DNA from: GCA-020345945 sp964596985
Lineage (GTDB): Archaea > Thermoproteota > Bathyarchaeia > RBG-16-48-13 > GCA-020345945
DNA: 64,000 bases
Direction of reading: 5' to 3'
Assembly: GCA_964596985.1 (NCBI GenBank)
Contig: CAZQWG010000001.1
Span: 186,001 to 250,000 of the forward strand
Position 1 is the first letter of the stretch; every line of letters starts with the position of its first letter. The notes under the pieces were generated by a model that saw only the letters and a list, made by a program, of their open reading frames with translations, was not told where the DNA came from and searched no databases. Of this stretch, positions 16,830 through 25,179 are shown piece by piece. Made by a program: the position numbers and the translations under genes.

Positions 16830-17186
16830 GTGTTCAGGTTGACCGTTTACATCATACGGAGACTATCCCCAAAGGCGCGGGAACTACTGAGGAGCCGATT
16901 TGTAGAGGTAACCATGGATGGTCTCAGCCTTGTGGAGAGGTGGTTCCATGCACCGAGGATCGCCCCAGAGCTTACGAAGACATACCAGATGTTGCTTCAA
17001 CTCGTTTGGGCCGGAGGAAGGCTGAGGGCAGACCTCGCCTCCAAACTCTGGCATCGCGATGTTCTGATAACGGGGATCAGGAACAAGTATATTCGACTCG
17101 TACAAAAGACCGATAGATTCCCCGTCGAAGTCCAAAAGAAGATCTCAGAAATAGTGAATCGATCATCGGGTGAATACTATGTATAG
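16830..17186 (+). CDS. 118-aa protein co-translated with TFB
   Basis: Starts at GTG 16830 and ends TAG at 17186, overlapping the first bases of tfb, so the two are translationally coupled. The sequence is basic and mostly helical (LSPKARELLRSRFVEV, PELTKTYQMLLQLVWAGGRLRADLASKLWHRD, FPVEVQKKISEIVNRSS). I recognise no family. There are no membrane segments or metal motifs. The second half hints at a winged-helix-like arrangement. Position suggests a role in transcription, but this is inference. Independent support for being a gene is the stop/start overlap and the lack of any better frame. Confidence 0.6.
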   Translation: MFRLTVYIIRRLSPKARELLRSRFVEVTMDGLSLVERWFHAPRIAPELTKTYQMLLQLVWAGGRLRADLASKLWHRDVLITGIRNKYIRLVQKTDRFPVEVQKKISEIVNRSSGEYYV

Positions 17187-18141
17187 GCAGGTAGAATCCA
17201 CGCTTCCCCAGAGTATCCCACAGGGTTTGATCTGCCCTGAGTGTGGGAGCCAAACGGTCGTCAGAGATAAGGAAAGAGGAGAAGTCTATTGTGTCGGGTG
17301 TGGTCTCGTCATCAAAGAAAACTTGGTCGATCTCAGCCCGGAATGGCGGGCTTTCTCCCTCAAGGAAAAGCAGGAGCTTAGAAGAACCGGACCACCCACA
17401 CTATACATCTCCTACGACAAGAGACTCTCTACTACATTCAAACCATACAAAGATGCCTCAGGGAAGAGTCTACCGTTAAGAACACGTCGACAAATGTTCC
17501 GTCTCCGCAGATTGAATCTTAGGGTTAGAATGCGTGACTCGTCACTACGCAACCTCATTAAGGCCACCAGCGAGATTATGAGAATCTCCGAGAAACTCAA
17601 CCTTTCTCATTCTCTGCGGGAAGTAGCCGCTAACATCTATAGAAAAGCACTGACCAAGAATCTTATCAGAGGTCGGTCCATAGATACAATCGCTGCCGCA
17701 TCAATATACGCGGCCTGCCGCATTACCAAAACCCCGAGAAATCTCCGAGACATCTTGAAAGTCATCAACCGAGACAGAAAAGAGATCACTCGCTGCTACA
17801 GGCTCATCGTAAGTAATCTAGGTTTGATGATGCCCATCGACGATCCCATGAAGTTTGTCCCAAAGATACGATCCAAGATAGGCGTAAGCCTGACCGTAGA
17901 GAATAGAGCCGTGGAAATTATTCGTGAAGCAAAACAGACTGGAATACTTCTGGGTAAGGACCCTGTTGGCGTGGCTGCAGCTACACTATACATAGCTGGC
18001 CGACTATGTGGTGAAAAGGTGTCCCAGAAGAAGATCGCGGAAGTCTCAGAAGTAACAGAAGTCACGATACGAAATCGGTATAAAGATCTGATGAAGGCAC
18101 TGAACCTTCGTTTTGATGAGAAGAGAAAGACAAAGAAGTAA
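17179..18141 (+). CDS. tfb: Transcription initiation factor B (TFIIB homologue)
   Basis: 320 aa from ATG 17179. The N-terminal zinc ribbon has C-x2-C and C-x2-C (LICPECGSQTVV and VYCVGCGLVI) at about residues 19-42. The B-reader/linker region follows (SPEWRAFSLKEKQ). Two cyclin repeats span about 105-200 and 205-305, with GRSIDTIAAASIYAACRITKTPRNL and LGKDPVGVAAATLYIAGRLCGEKVSQKKIAEVSEVTEVTIRNRYKDL. It bridges TBP, the BRE and RNA polymerase. The ATG lies inside the end of the preceding gene; eL33 follows after 15 bases. It is the only TFB in the window. Confidence 0.96.
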   Translation: MYRQVESTLPQSIPQGLICPECGSQTVVRDKERGEVYCVGCGLVIKENLVDLSPEWRAFSLKEKQELRRTGPPTLYISYDKRLSTTFKPYKDASGKSLPLRTRRQMFRLRRLNLRVRMRDSSLRNLIKATSEIMRISEKLNLSHSLREVAANIYRKALTKNLIRGRSIDTIAAASIYAACRITKTPRNLRDILKVINRDRKEITRCYRLIVSNLGLMMPIDDPMKFVPKIRSKIGVSLTVENRAVEIIREAKQTGILLGKDPVGVAAATLYIAGRLCGEKVSQKKIAEVSEVTEVTIRNRYKDLMKALNLRFDEKRKTKK

Positions 18142-18156
18142 GAGGGGGCACATGTC

Positions 18157-18417
18157 TTGGTTAGAGCTGTATTCCTAGGCTATAGAAGGAGCAAGAAGGC
18201 TAGGGGGAAACGGGAAGCCCTAATCAGGGTTGAAGGTATGAGGAGTGCTGAAAAGGCGGCTCAGCTTATAGGACGCAAGGTATTCTGTAAAAAAGATGAA
18301 AAAACCCACTATAAGGGGAAGGTTCAGGGTCCCCACGGCAGGAAGGGCATTCTGAGAGTACGATTCAAGAAGAGACCACCTGCTTGGTCGGTGGGCTCGA
18401 AGATTGAGATACACTAG
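18157..18417 (+). CDS. rpl35ae: Large ribosomal subunit protein eL33 (L35Ae)
   Basis: 86 aa, the archaeal size. It reads VRAVFLGYRRSKKARGKREALIRVEGM, then AAQLIGRKVFCK, HYKGKVQGPHGRKGILRVRFKKRPPAWSVGSKIEIH, matching the L35Ae barrel end to end. Start TTG 18157, with GAGGGGG about eight bases upstream; the nearer ATG is out of frame. It lies 15 bases after tfb and is surely in the same operon. Confidence 0.94.
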   Translation: MVRAVFLGYRRSKKARGKREALIRVEGMRSAEKAAQLIGRKVFCKKDEKTHYKGKVQGPHGRKGILRVRFKKRPPAWSVGSKIEIH

Positions 18418-18488
18418 CCTGCATCAGGGCAAGTGGATAGCACTCCCGGGTCTACCGCTAACTGGATGATATTATAGGTTGAATTATT

Positions 18489-19829
18489 GTGCTTGATAAA
18501 GGGGAAACCATCGAGAACGAGATACCTCCTCATAAAGTAGATGTGCGCAGTGAAGAGTTCAGAGTACAGATCGGTGAGTATCCAATGAGCATCCGGAGAA
18601 CCTTGAGAGATCATACAAGTACTCTGCGGAAGATACGACGGCGCGCCTCTCCAATCACCCTCATCCGTAAAATGCAGAAGAGAAGGTTCCTCCCCCGAGT
18701 GTGCTTCGTAAGCTCTTTTCCTCCAAGGGAATGCGGCATAGCTACTTTCACAAAAGACCTCACTGATGAGATCGATAGGCTCGGTATCTTCCAGAAGTCG
18801 ATAGTTGTCGCCGTCAACGAGGTTGGAGCATCCTATAACTATAGCGACAAGGTAAATCTTGAGATCGAACAGAAAAATCTGAGAACCTACAAGATGGCAG
18901 CGGACTACATCAATAGCTCACGAATCTCCCTGTCCAACCTCCAGCACGAATTCGGTTTGTTCGGAGGGGACTGGGGGGAATACATCCTACACTACCTCCA
19001 GGAGCTCAACGTACCTAGCATCGTAACCCTCCACACTGTCCTAGGAAATCCTAAGAAGAAGATGCTTAGCGTGGTCCAAGGAATAGTAGAGACAAGCTCA
19101 CGGACTATAGTCATGACAAGGAGATCTCGTAGAATCCTCATAGAGCATTACGGTACACCACCCAAAAAGGTAAGAATAATACCCCACGGTGTTCCAGAAG
19201 TCAACCTCCCAGCCAATGTTAGGTCGAAGAACTCACTCCGCCTCAAGGATAGATTCGTCCTCTCAACCTTCGGGCTGATCCATAGAGGCAAGGGAATAGA
19301 GTATGTGATCCGCGCACTCCCCAAGATCGTCGACAAGGAGCCAAGAACACTGTATCTAGTACTCGGTGAAACCCACCCTGAGGTAAGGAAACGCGAAGGC
19401 GAATCGTACAGGAACGAGTTAATAGACCTCATCGAGAACCTGGGAATGGAGGATCACGTCAGGTTCCACAATAGGTACTTGACGAAGAGAGAATTGAGGA
19501 GATATCTCTATGCGACGGATGTATACATAGCACCTTACCTTGAAGAGGAGCAGTCTTCAAGCGGAACACTATCATACGCAATGGGGTTCGGTAAACCTAT
19601 CATTGCTACACCCTTCGCTCACGCCCGAGAGGCAATAGGGAGAAGGAGAGGGATTCTATGCGAGTTCAAGAACCCTAACTCCATTTCTGAGGCTGTGATT
19701 AAGCTGCTCGAACCCCGGACAAGGATCACGTTAGGACGCAGAGCCTACAAATACGCAAGCCAAAAGAACTGGTCTACTATCGCCATAAAATATGCGGAGA
19801 ACTTCAAGATATGTATGGGCCTAAAGTAA
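18489..19829 (+). CDS. GT4-family glycosyltransferase
   Basis: 446 aa from GTG 18489; an ATG at 18585 would give a shorter form nearer to typical GT4 starts. It has a GT-B fold: VCFVSSFPPRECGIATFTKDL opens the acceptor domain, LQHEFGLFGGDWGEYI is characteristic of a subgroup that sits beside six-hairpin and GH130 genes, and the donor domain has LSTFGLIHRGKGIEYVIRALPKI and the EX7E-type EEEQSSSGTLSYAMGFGKPII. It transfers a sugar, probably mannose, from a nucleotide sugar in the cytosol. It overlaps the next gene by 19 bases, so they are one unit. Confidence 0.9.
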   Translation: MLDKGETIENEIPPHKVDVRSEEFRVQIGEYPMSIRRTLRDHTSTLRKIRRRASPITLIRKMQKRRFLPRVCFVSSFPPRECGIATFTKDLTDEIDRLGIFQKSIVVAVNEVGASYNYSDKVNLEIEQKNLRTYKMAADYINSSRISLSNLQHEFGLFGGDWGEYILHYLQELNVPSIVTLHTVLGNPKKKMLSVVQGIVETSSRTIVMTRRSRRILIEHYGTPPKKVRIIPHGVPEVNLPANVRSKNSLRLKDRFVLSTFGLIHRGKGIEYVIRALPKIVDKEPRTLYLVLGETHPEVRKREGESYRNELIDLIENLGMEDHVRFHNRYLTKRELRRYLYATDVYIAPYLEEEQSSSGTLSYAMGFGKPIIATPFAHAREAIGRRRGILCEFKNPNSISEAVIKLLEPRTRITLGRRAYKYASQKNWSTIAIKYAENFKICMGLK

Positions 19830-20854
19830 ATCCAAGAGTCGAGCTCAAACATCTGCTAAGCTTGACAGACGATATTGGAATAATGCAGCACGCTAAGTTC
19901 TCGATCCCGTTAAGGATGAAAGGTTACACAACCGATGATAACGCCCGTGGACTTGTTCTCGGGACTCTGTTGAGCCTTAAGAAAGGCTCTACCATCGGCA
20001 AGAGACTTATGGGGAAATGCCTAAGTTACATTTTGATGATGCAGAGACCTGACGGAAGAATCCGTAATCTGCTTGGATACGACCGGAGCTTTCTGGATCT
20101 TGTTGGGTCCGATGATTGCTTAGGGCGGACTCTCTGGGCATGTGGGTGCGTGCTTGAAGAGGATGTTGACGAGAAGTTATCCAAGGTCGCCAAAGAGATA
20201 TTCGACAAGGCTCTCCCTTGGATATGGAAGACTAAATCTCCAAGAGCAAAGGCCTTAGCTATTCTGGGATTATGCGGGTATCTCAAAGCCTATACAGGCG
20301 ACCAAGCTCTAAGTGAAGGTGTTCGCCGATTAGTGTCTGATCTGGTAAAACTCTACAATTCGAATGCTAGTAGTGGCTGGGAATGGTTTGAACCTTACCT
20401 GACTTATGGGAACGCGAGAATCCCGGAGGCTCTAGTAGAGTCTTGTATAGTTGACAGGGACCCTGAGGTGGAGAACATAGCCCTCACTTCTATGGAGTTC
20501 CTTGCAAAAGTCGAGGATCTCGACGACGTGTTCATCCCAGTCGGCAATCGAGGATGGTATGAGAGAGGAGGAGACAAAGCCATATACGATCAGCAACCCA
20601 TCGAGGCATTTTGCGAGGTATCCGCAAATCTCACCGCTTATAGGCTCACACATGAAGAAAAATATCGACTTAGAGCAAGAAACGCATGGCTCTGGTTCTC
20701 CGGGAGAAACATTAAGGGGGTCTATCTCTACGAGCCTGAGACCGGAGCCTGTTTCGATGGTTTGACCGCCGAAGGTATTAACCAGAATCAGGGATCGGAG
20801 TCGACGCTCTCACACCTTCTGTCTACGGTTCTGATTCGAGACTCACCTAGCTAG
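19811..20854 (+). CDS. Six-hairpin ((alpha/alpha)6) glycosidase-like protein
   Basis: 347 aa. Regular helices carry the conserved GYTTDDNARGLVLGTLL, RPDGRIRNLLGYDRSFLD, SDDCLGRTLWACGCVL, NASSGWEWFEPYLTYGNARIPEAL and GACFDGLTAEGINQNQGSESTLSHL blocks. This is the pattern of the uncharacterised six-hairpin family encoded with GT4 transferases and GH130 phosphorylases. Conserved D and E residues in those blocks are candidates for catalysis. Function is presumed trimming or phosphorolysis of a mannose-type oligosaccharide made by the GT4 partner, which overlaps it by 19 bases. No signal peptide. Confidence 0.82.
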   Translation: MYGPKVNPRVELKHLLSLTDDIGIMQHAKFSIPLRMKGYTTDDNARGLVLGTLLSLKKGSTIGKRLMGKCLSYILMMQRPDGRIRNLLGYDRSFLDLVGSDDCLGRTLWACGCVLEEDVDEKLSKVAKEIFDKALPWIWKTKSPRAKALAILGLCGYLKAYTGDQALSEGVRRLVSDLVKLYNSNASSGWEWFEPYLTYGNARIPEALVESCIVDRDPEVENIALTSMEFLAKVEDLDDVFIPVGNRGWYERGGDKAIYDQQPIEAFCEVSANLTAYRLTHEEKYRLRARNAWLWFSGRNIKGVYLYEPETGACFDGLTAEGINQNQGSESTLSHLLSTVLIRDSPS

Positions 20855-20909
20855 AAATGGGAATCTGTCTGTGAATGTATCAGTTGGAACAGTAGGGTCC
20901 TGTGCGTGC

Positions 20910-21872
20910 TCAGGCTGCAAGTTCTTGACAAAGTTTCAGCAGGTCTAGATTAAGAGGTTTTTCTGTTCGACAGGCGTAGCCAAGTCCGGTTGTCGTAACT
21001 CTTCCGCTGGACAATCCGACGATCACATTCTTCTTTCCGTCGAGAAGACTCTCTACTGCGGCTACCCCGAAGAGTCCGGCTAAAAGTCTACTTCTAGCGG
21101 TAGGTGCTCCACCTCTTTGTATATGTCCGAGTTTCGTTAAGCGTACTTCGAAATCCGTCTTTTTCTCAATGTGTCTTACGACTTCCAGGGTGTTTCCCAC
21201 CCCCTCAGCGACCACAACTATGTTTGAGGTTTTTCCTCTCCTTCTGGCGTCCAAGAGTCTCTCAGACACAGTGTCGAGGCTGGTTTTAATCTCCGGGACC
21301 AAGACTACTTCCGCCCCTGAAGTAACACCCACTTGCAAAGCGATGAATCCCCTTGTTCTACCCATCACTTCAACGATGAAGGCTCTCTCATGGGATATTG
21401 CAGTATCTCTGATCTTATCAATCGCATTAACCGCAGTGTTAACGGCTGTGTCAAATCCGATCGTAGTCTCAGATCCTGCCACATCGTTGTCAATGGTCGC
21501 CGGTATCCCGACTGCTGGAACGCCGCTCATCTTGGACAACGCGTTTGCTCCCCGGAAGGAGCCACCACCGCCAATCACGATCAACCCATCAATATTATGT
21601 CGTTTCAATACTTCGTGGGCTTTCTCAAGACCTTTCTCAGTCTTGAATTCAGGACAACGAATAGTTTTCAAGATAGTTCCTCCCATGTTGATTATCCTTG
21701 CAACAGATCGCAAACCTAAGGACATTGTCTGATCCTCAATAAGCCCCTTGTATCCTCTCTCAATCCCTAACACATCAACTCCCCTAGGGATCGCAAAACG
21801 AACGACAGCCCTGATAGCAGCGTTCATCCCTGGCGCATCTCCCCCACTAGTTACGAGACCTATCTTCTCCAA
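20910..21872 (-). CDS. pfkA: Phosphofructokinase, PfkA family, with altered metal site
   Basis: 320 aa, the size of bacterial PfkA. Conserved elements: TSGGDAPGMNAAIRAV, the substrate-binding LKTIRCPEF, the catalytic PATIDNDVAGSETTIGFDTA, VEVMGRTRGFIAL, and GHIQRGGAPTARSR. Most archaea use ADP-dependent kinases, so this family is unusual there and suggests old transfer from bacteria. Odd point: the ATP/Mg loop reads IGGGGSFRGAN where PfkA has IGGDGS, so the magnesium-binding Asp103 is Gly. Position 104 is Gly (ATP type, not the Asp of PPi enzymes) and position 124 is Ala. Activity with altered metal or donor use, or a sugar kinase with a different substrate, are open possibilities. Confidence 0.9.
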   Translation of the reverse strand: MEKIGLVTSGGDAPGMNAAIRAVVRFAIPRGVDVLGIERGYKGLIEDQTMSLGLRSVARIINMGGTILKTIRCPEFKTEKGLEKAHEVLKRHNIDGLIVIGGGGSFRGANALSKMSGVPAVGIPATIDNDVAGSETTIGFDTAVNTAVNAIDKIRDTAISHERAFIVEVMGRTRGFIALQVGVTSGAEVVLVPEIKTSLDTVSERLLDARRRGKTSNIVVVAEGVGNTLEVVRHIEKKTDFEVRLTKLGHIQRGGAPTARSRLLAGLFGVAAVESLLDGKKNVIVGLSSGRVTTTGLGYACRTEKPLNLDLLKLCQELAA

Positions 21873-22024
21873 TTTTGTCCTCTCCTTCTGGTGCTATGCG
21901 ATATCAACCAAGTATGAAGGCGAGATATATCTACCTGTTCTTCAACCAATCAAGTGGCAGCCAATCTACCGCACATTTCCTCTCAGAAATCTCAAATCTG
22001 AGAATAAATCAGCAAACTGGCGCG

Positions 22025-23470
22025 CTAAAGATTTCTGGTAAAATGGCGCCGGGAAAGGGATTTGAACCCCTGCGATCCAAAGGGATCACCGGCTCTCTGG
22101 TCGTCAGAACTCAAGGCCGGCGCTTTAGTCCACTCAGCCATCCCGGCAGGCTTTAGAGTCTTGTTCATTGTGTTTCCTACGAATAATCTTTTCCCAGTCA
22201 GCACGTGCAACCCTAACGTGGATAAGAGCAGAATAACCTCCAATAGAACTGAAACCATCCCAGACGAGTAAGCGACTACTCTAACCAAATCCCCACGACG
22301 ATAGCCCGGTATCGGAGGCCTCCCCCAGAACCTATTGAGGGGGTATCCGACACCCAAGTAAAGATAGAGACTTATCGTCAGCAACGAGTATACTAGCCAC
22401 GTATTCTTACGCCTCCTCAGAAGTATGAAAGGAGCCACCCAAACAAAGAAGGATGGATGACTCTCGATGGCCAGAATGGTCTCTATGAGAGCAACGGCTA
22501 AACAGGCGGACGACAAGTTATCTAACGTTACTTCCTTACCACGGTAGTGCACGTATACGCCGATAGTAAGCAAGATGATTAGAGGCATTGCAATCCTGAA
22601 ATTAGGAAAGACCCATAGATCCACGGTTTCTGTAAAGAAGTACCAAGATTGACGGTAAAGCTCCCATAAGGAGAATCCATGCGGTCGTGAATAGGCGTGG
22701 CGCTCTACAAGCATATGAAGATAGGATTTCGAATTCCAAAGAAGAAAAGGAACACTGAACACCATTAATGGAGTAGCCGAGAGAAAGGCGAATCTAACCT
22801 TCCGGACCATCCCCTTTATGAAAGAGAGGAATGGGGCCAGCAGAAAAACAGGATACATCTTCGCTGCAATAGCCAAGCCCAACGCCACAGCGGACGAATC
22901 TCGTTTCCCACGATAGAAAAGCGAGAAGGCTAGCAACGAGAAGAAGGCTGCTAGGGTGTCATGCAAACCTAGGCCAGAAGACTGTAAAATTACGAATGGG
23001 TTAAGGGAGTAAGCGGCGAAACACATCAACCCAAATCGTTCCCCCCGTTCCCGGAGGATAGTGTAGAGAAGATATCCGGTAAGAAGACTTGAGGCAATCA
23101 ATGGAATCTTCAAGATCACTCTGAGAACCTCAACCTCGTTAACAGGCTGACAGAGAAAAAGAATGTAGTGAACGACAAGTATGAAAGCCCAGAGAGGAGG
23201 ATAATCGTAGTACGGGAAGTTGTATCCTCGCTTCAAAGTCTCACTCATCAGAACGTCGTAAGGGTTTCTTCCCGAGAGAAGATCCTGAGCCGTATCAATC
23301 CAGATGTCAAAATCCCAAGGATGCCTGAGATAAGGTGCCAATAATAGGTTAGCGAGAACAGCACCCAACCAGATTAAAGCATGGTAGGCATACCTGTTAC
23401 TCCTAACCTGTCTTTCATCCGATAGACCAACAATGCCAATCACGAACAGGCAAACCCAAACACTCATCAC
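22025..23470 (-). CDS. Polytopic glycosyltransferase (GT87/DUF2029-like) whose frame runs through tRNA-Ser
   Basis: 481 aa as an open frame. About ten hydrophobic segments, an early acidic HPWDFDIWIDTAQDLLSGRNPYDV loop and a YDYPPLWAF motif match the membrane mannosyltransferases that use polyprenyl-phosphate sugars. The last membrane helix ends near residue 430. The remaining 40 or so residues are translated from the tRNA-Ser gene on the same strand, and the stop comes only after it, at 22025. The natural C-terminus therefore depends on whether tRNA processing cuts the message first. It is divergent from the two other membrane glycosyltransferases. Confidence 0.78.
   Translation of the reverse strand: MMSVWVCLFVIGIVGLSDERQVRSNRYAYHALIWLGAVLANLLLAPYLRHPWDFDIWIDTAQDLLSGRNPYDVLMSETLKRGYNFPYYDYPPLWAFILVVHYILFLCQPVNEVEVLRVILKIPLIASSLLTGYLLYTILRERGERFGLMCFAAYSLNPFVILQSSGLGLHDTLAAFFSLLAFSLFYRGKRDSSAVALGLAIAAKMYPVFLLAPFLSFIKGMVRKVRFAFLSATPLMVFSVPFLLWNSKSYLHMLVERHAYSRPHGFSLWELYRQSWYFFTETVDLWVFPNFRIAMPLIILLTIGVYVHYRGKEVTLDNLSSACLAVALIETILAIESHPSFFVWVAPFILLRRRKNTWLVYSLLTISLYLYLGVGYPLNRFWGRPPIPGYRRGDLVRVVAYSSGMVSVLLEVILLLSTLGLHVLTGKRLFVGNTMNKTLKPAGMAEWTKAPALSSDDQRAGDPFGSQGFKSLSRRHFTRNL
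22044..22147 (-). tRNA. tRNA-Ser(TGA) with a 15-base intron
   Basis: Read on the minus strand: acceptor GCCGGGA pairs with TCCCGGC, discriminator G, CCA encoded at 22044-22046. D stem GCT/AGC; anticodon stem CCGGC/GCCGG; loop C-TTGAG-intron-A gives anticodon TGA. A long variable arm (GATCC/GGATC) and discriminator G fit tRNA-Ser. The intron at 37/38 is 22095-22109; its BHB is slightly irregular (one T-C mismatch in the central helix). The whole gene lies inside the open frame of the glycosyltransferase at 22025-23470, same strand. Confidence 0.9.
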
Positions 23471-23687
23471 AACCAGCCCAAAAGGCCAATTGCCCCTAAG
23501 AAACGAAGACGAATGAAAAACCTCCCAACTAGCCCATATTCACTTGTCAAGACGATCTTAAATCTTGGGCACGCCACGATTCACGCGAGCACTTGCTCTG
23601 ATCAAGATACTGACATTCCTTAAAAGCGAAGAGACCAAGACACTATCCAAATCAGCCACCACACCCAGATAAACCAGAGGATGAGGA

Positions 23688-25112
23688 TTGCAGGACACCC
23701 GTCCAAGCCGATCAGACATTATTGACGGCACAATACTACTTCTAATCATTCTGATCTCTACCTCGATAAGGATAAACAAGCTGGACGGCTACGCATCGAC
23801 AGACGACGGGATATATATAGCCTCGTGTTGGCTGATCAAACAGGGATACAGACCATACCAAGATTTTACCCTCGTCCAACCACCTCTATACTTCTGGCTT
23901 ACGACATTCGCTTGGAGAATCTTCGACCTCCAAGAACCGTACACCATGTGGGCGATCGCAAAGAGCATAAGCCTACTCTCCTTTTTTGCCACAACTATAC
24001 TAATCTATTTGACCTGCCGCAACCGATTGGGCAATAGATATGCGGGTCTGGCAGGCTCAATACTCTACCAAGTAAGCTACAGCAACTACGTTTTCTCCGT
24101 ATCCACCTCACCGCAACTACTGACGACTTTTCTACTCACCCTCTCAGTCTATCTGACAATCCAAGAAGAACCCGAACCGAGAGACTCGTTGATAGGAGGA
24201 ATCGCACTAGGTCTCGCCGTCATAACAAGGTTCTCAGCCCTCTACCTTATCCCAGTAATTCTGACCTTTCATGCCATGAGAATCCGAAAGATGAAAAACG
24301 GAAAACGAATGATGCTCATGACAATACTTGGTCTGATAATCCCGCTTCCCGCCCTACTCACAATACCGTTCAACGCGTTGACGAACGATCTAATAATGTA
24401 CCACTTGACGAAGAGCCCGACGGAAGTCTCCCTCGACACCAGAGTGGCATCTATGATCTCCGACCTCCTGACAAAGGAGGTCACATGCCTCATTGGCATC
24501 ATCGCCGCGATCTACAGCCTCTACGAGAGAGACCCAAGGAAGATACTAATCACCATATCAGCATTCACGCTTCTAGGCCCCTATATTCTCCAGCCGACAA
24601 CCACGAGCCAGCATCTAATCGAGGCCACCCCGTTCTTTGCGGTAACAGCCGCCACCGCTCTAACAGCGGTTTTCGATTCCAAAGGGGAAAAAGAGAGAAG
24701 AAAACTCTCAGCGCTGACTGTATGCTTGCTCATAATCCTCACATGCTTCCTCCCGAACCCGATTCTACAGATCAGCGAGGCAAGAGAAAGCCATCCGGAG
24801 AGCCGAGTGATGCGTAAGCTTGCGCATGACATACAACTCTACTCTCGAGAGGACGAGATGGTCTTCAGCCAGCTCACAGTCGTCCCCTTCCTAGCCAGGA
24901 GGCAGTGCCCCCCGCTGGCAGACATCGATTGGGTGAATAAACAACTCGGACTCTTCACATCAGAAACCGTAAGACAGCTAGTTCTGCTCTACCCACTCAA
25001 GGTGATCATCATCACACACAGAATCGAAGCGGAGATACGAGACTTCTTGGGAGAAGAGGGCTATGTTCGAGTCAACCGGATCCAAAACTACAGAGTCTAC
25101 GTAAGAAACTGA
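23688..25112 (+). CDS. Membrane glycosyltransferase, PMT/GT39-GT83 type (copy 1)
   Basis: 474 aa from TTG 23688. A first membrane helix (ILLLIILISTSIRI) is followed by the extracytoplasmic loop with the acidic motif ASTDDGIYIASCWLIKQGYRPYQDF, expected to be catalytic in this family, and about nine more helices. The C-terminal part is a soluble domain ending RVNRIQNYRVYVRN. It should transfer a sugar from a dolichol/polyprenyl phosphate carrier to a glycan or protein outside the membrane. It is about one third identical by eye to the next gene, a tandem duplication. The region 23471-23687 holds only the divergent promoters. Confidence 0.85.
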   Translation: MQDTRPSRSDIIDGTILLLIILISTSIRINKLDGYASTDDGIYIASCWLIKQGYRPYQDFTLVQPPLYFWLTTFAWRIFDLQEPYTMWAIAKSISLLSFFATTILIYLTCRNRLGNRYAGLAGSILYQVSYSNYVFSVSTSPQLLTTFLLTLSVYLTIQEEPEPRDSLIGGIALGLAVITRFSALYLIPVILTFHAMRIRKMKNGKRMMLMTILGLIIPLPALLTIPFNALTNDLIMYHLTKSPTEVSLDTRVASMISDLLTKEVTCLIGIIAAIYSLYERDPRKILITISAFTLLGPYILQPTTTSQHLIEATPFFAVTAATALTAVFDSKGEKERRKLSALTVCLLIILTCFLPNPILQISEARESHPESRVMRKLAHDIQLYSREDEMVFSQLTVVPFLARRQCPPLADIDWVNKQLGLFTSETVRQLVLLYPLKVIIITHRIEAEIRDFLGEEGYVRVNRIQNYRVYVRN

Positions 25113-25179
25113 AAGACGACTAACAGGCTTTGAAGCCTACAAGCAATAAGTACAGGCTTGATGCTTCGAAAAAAGATAG

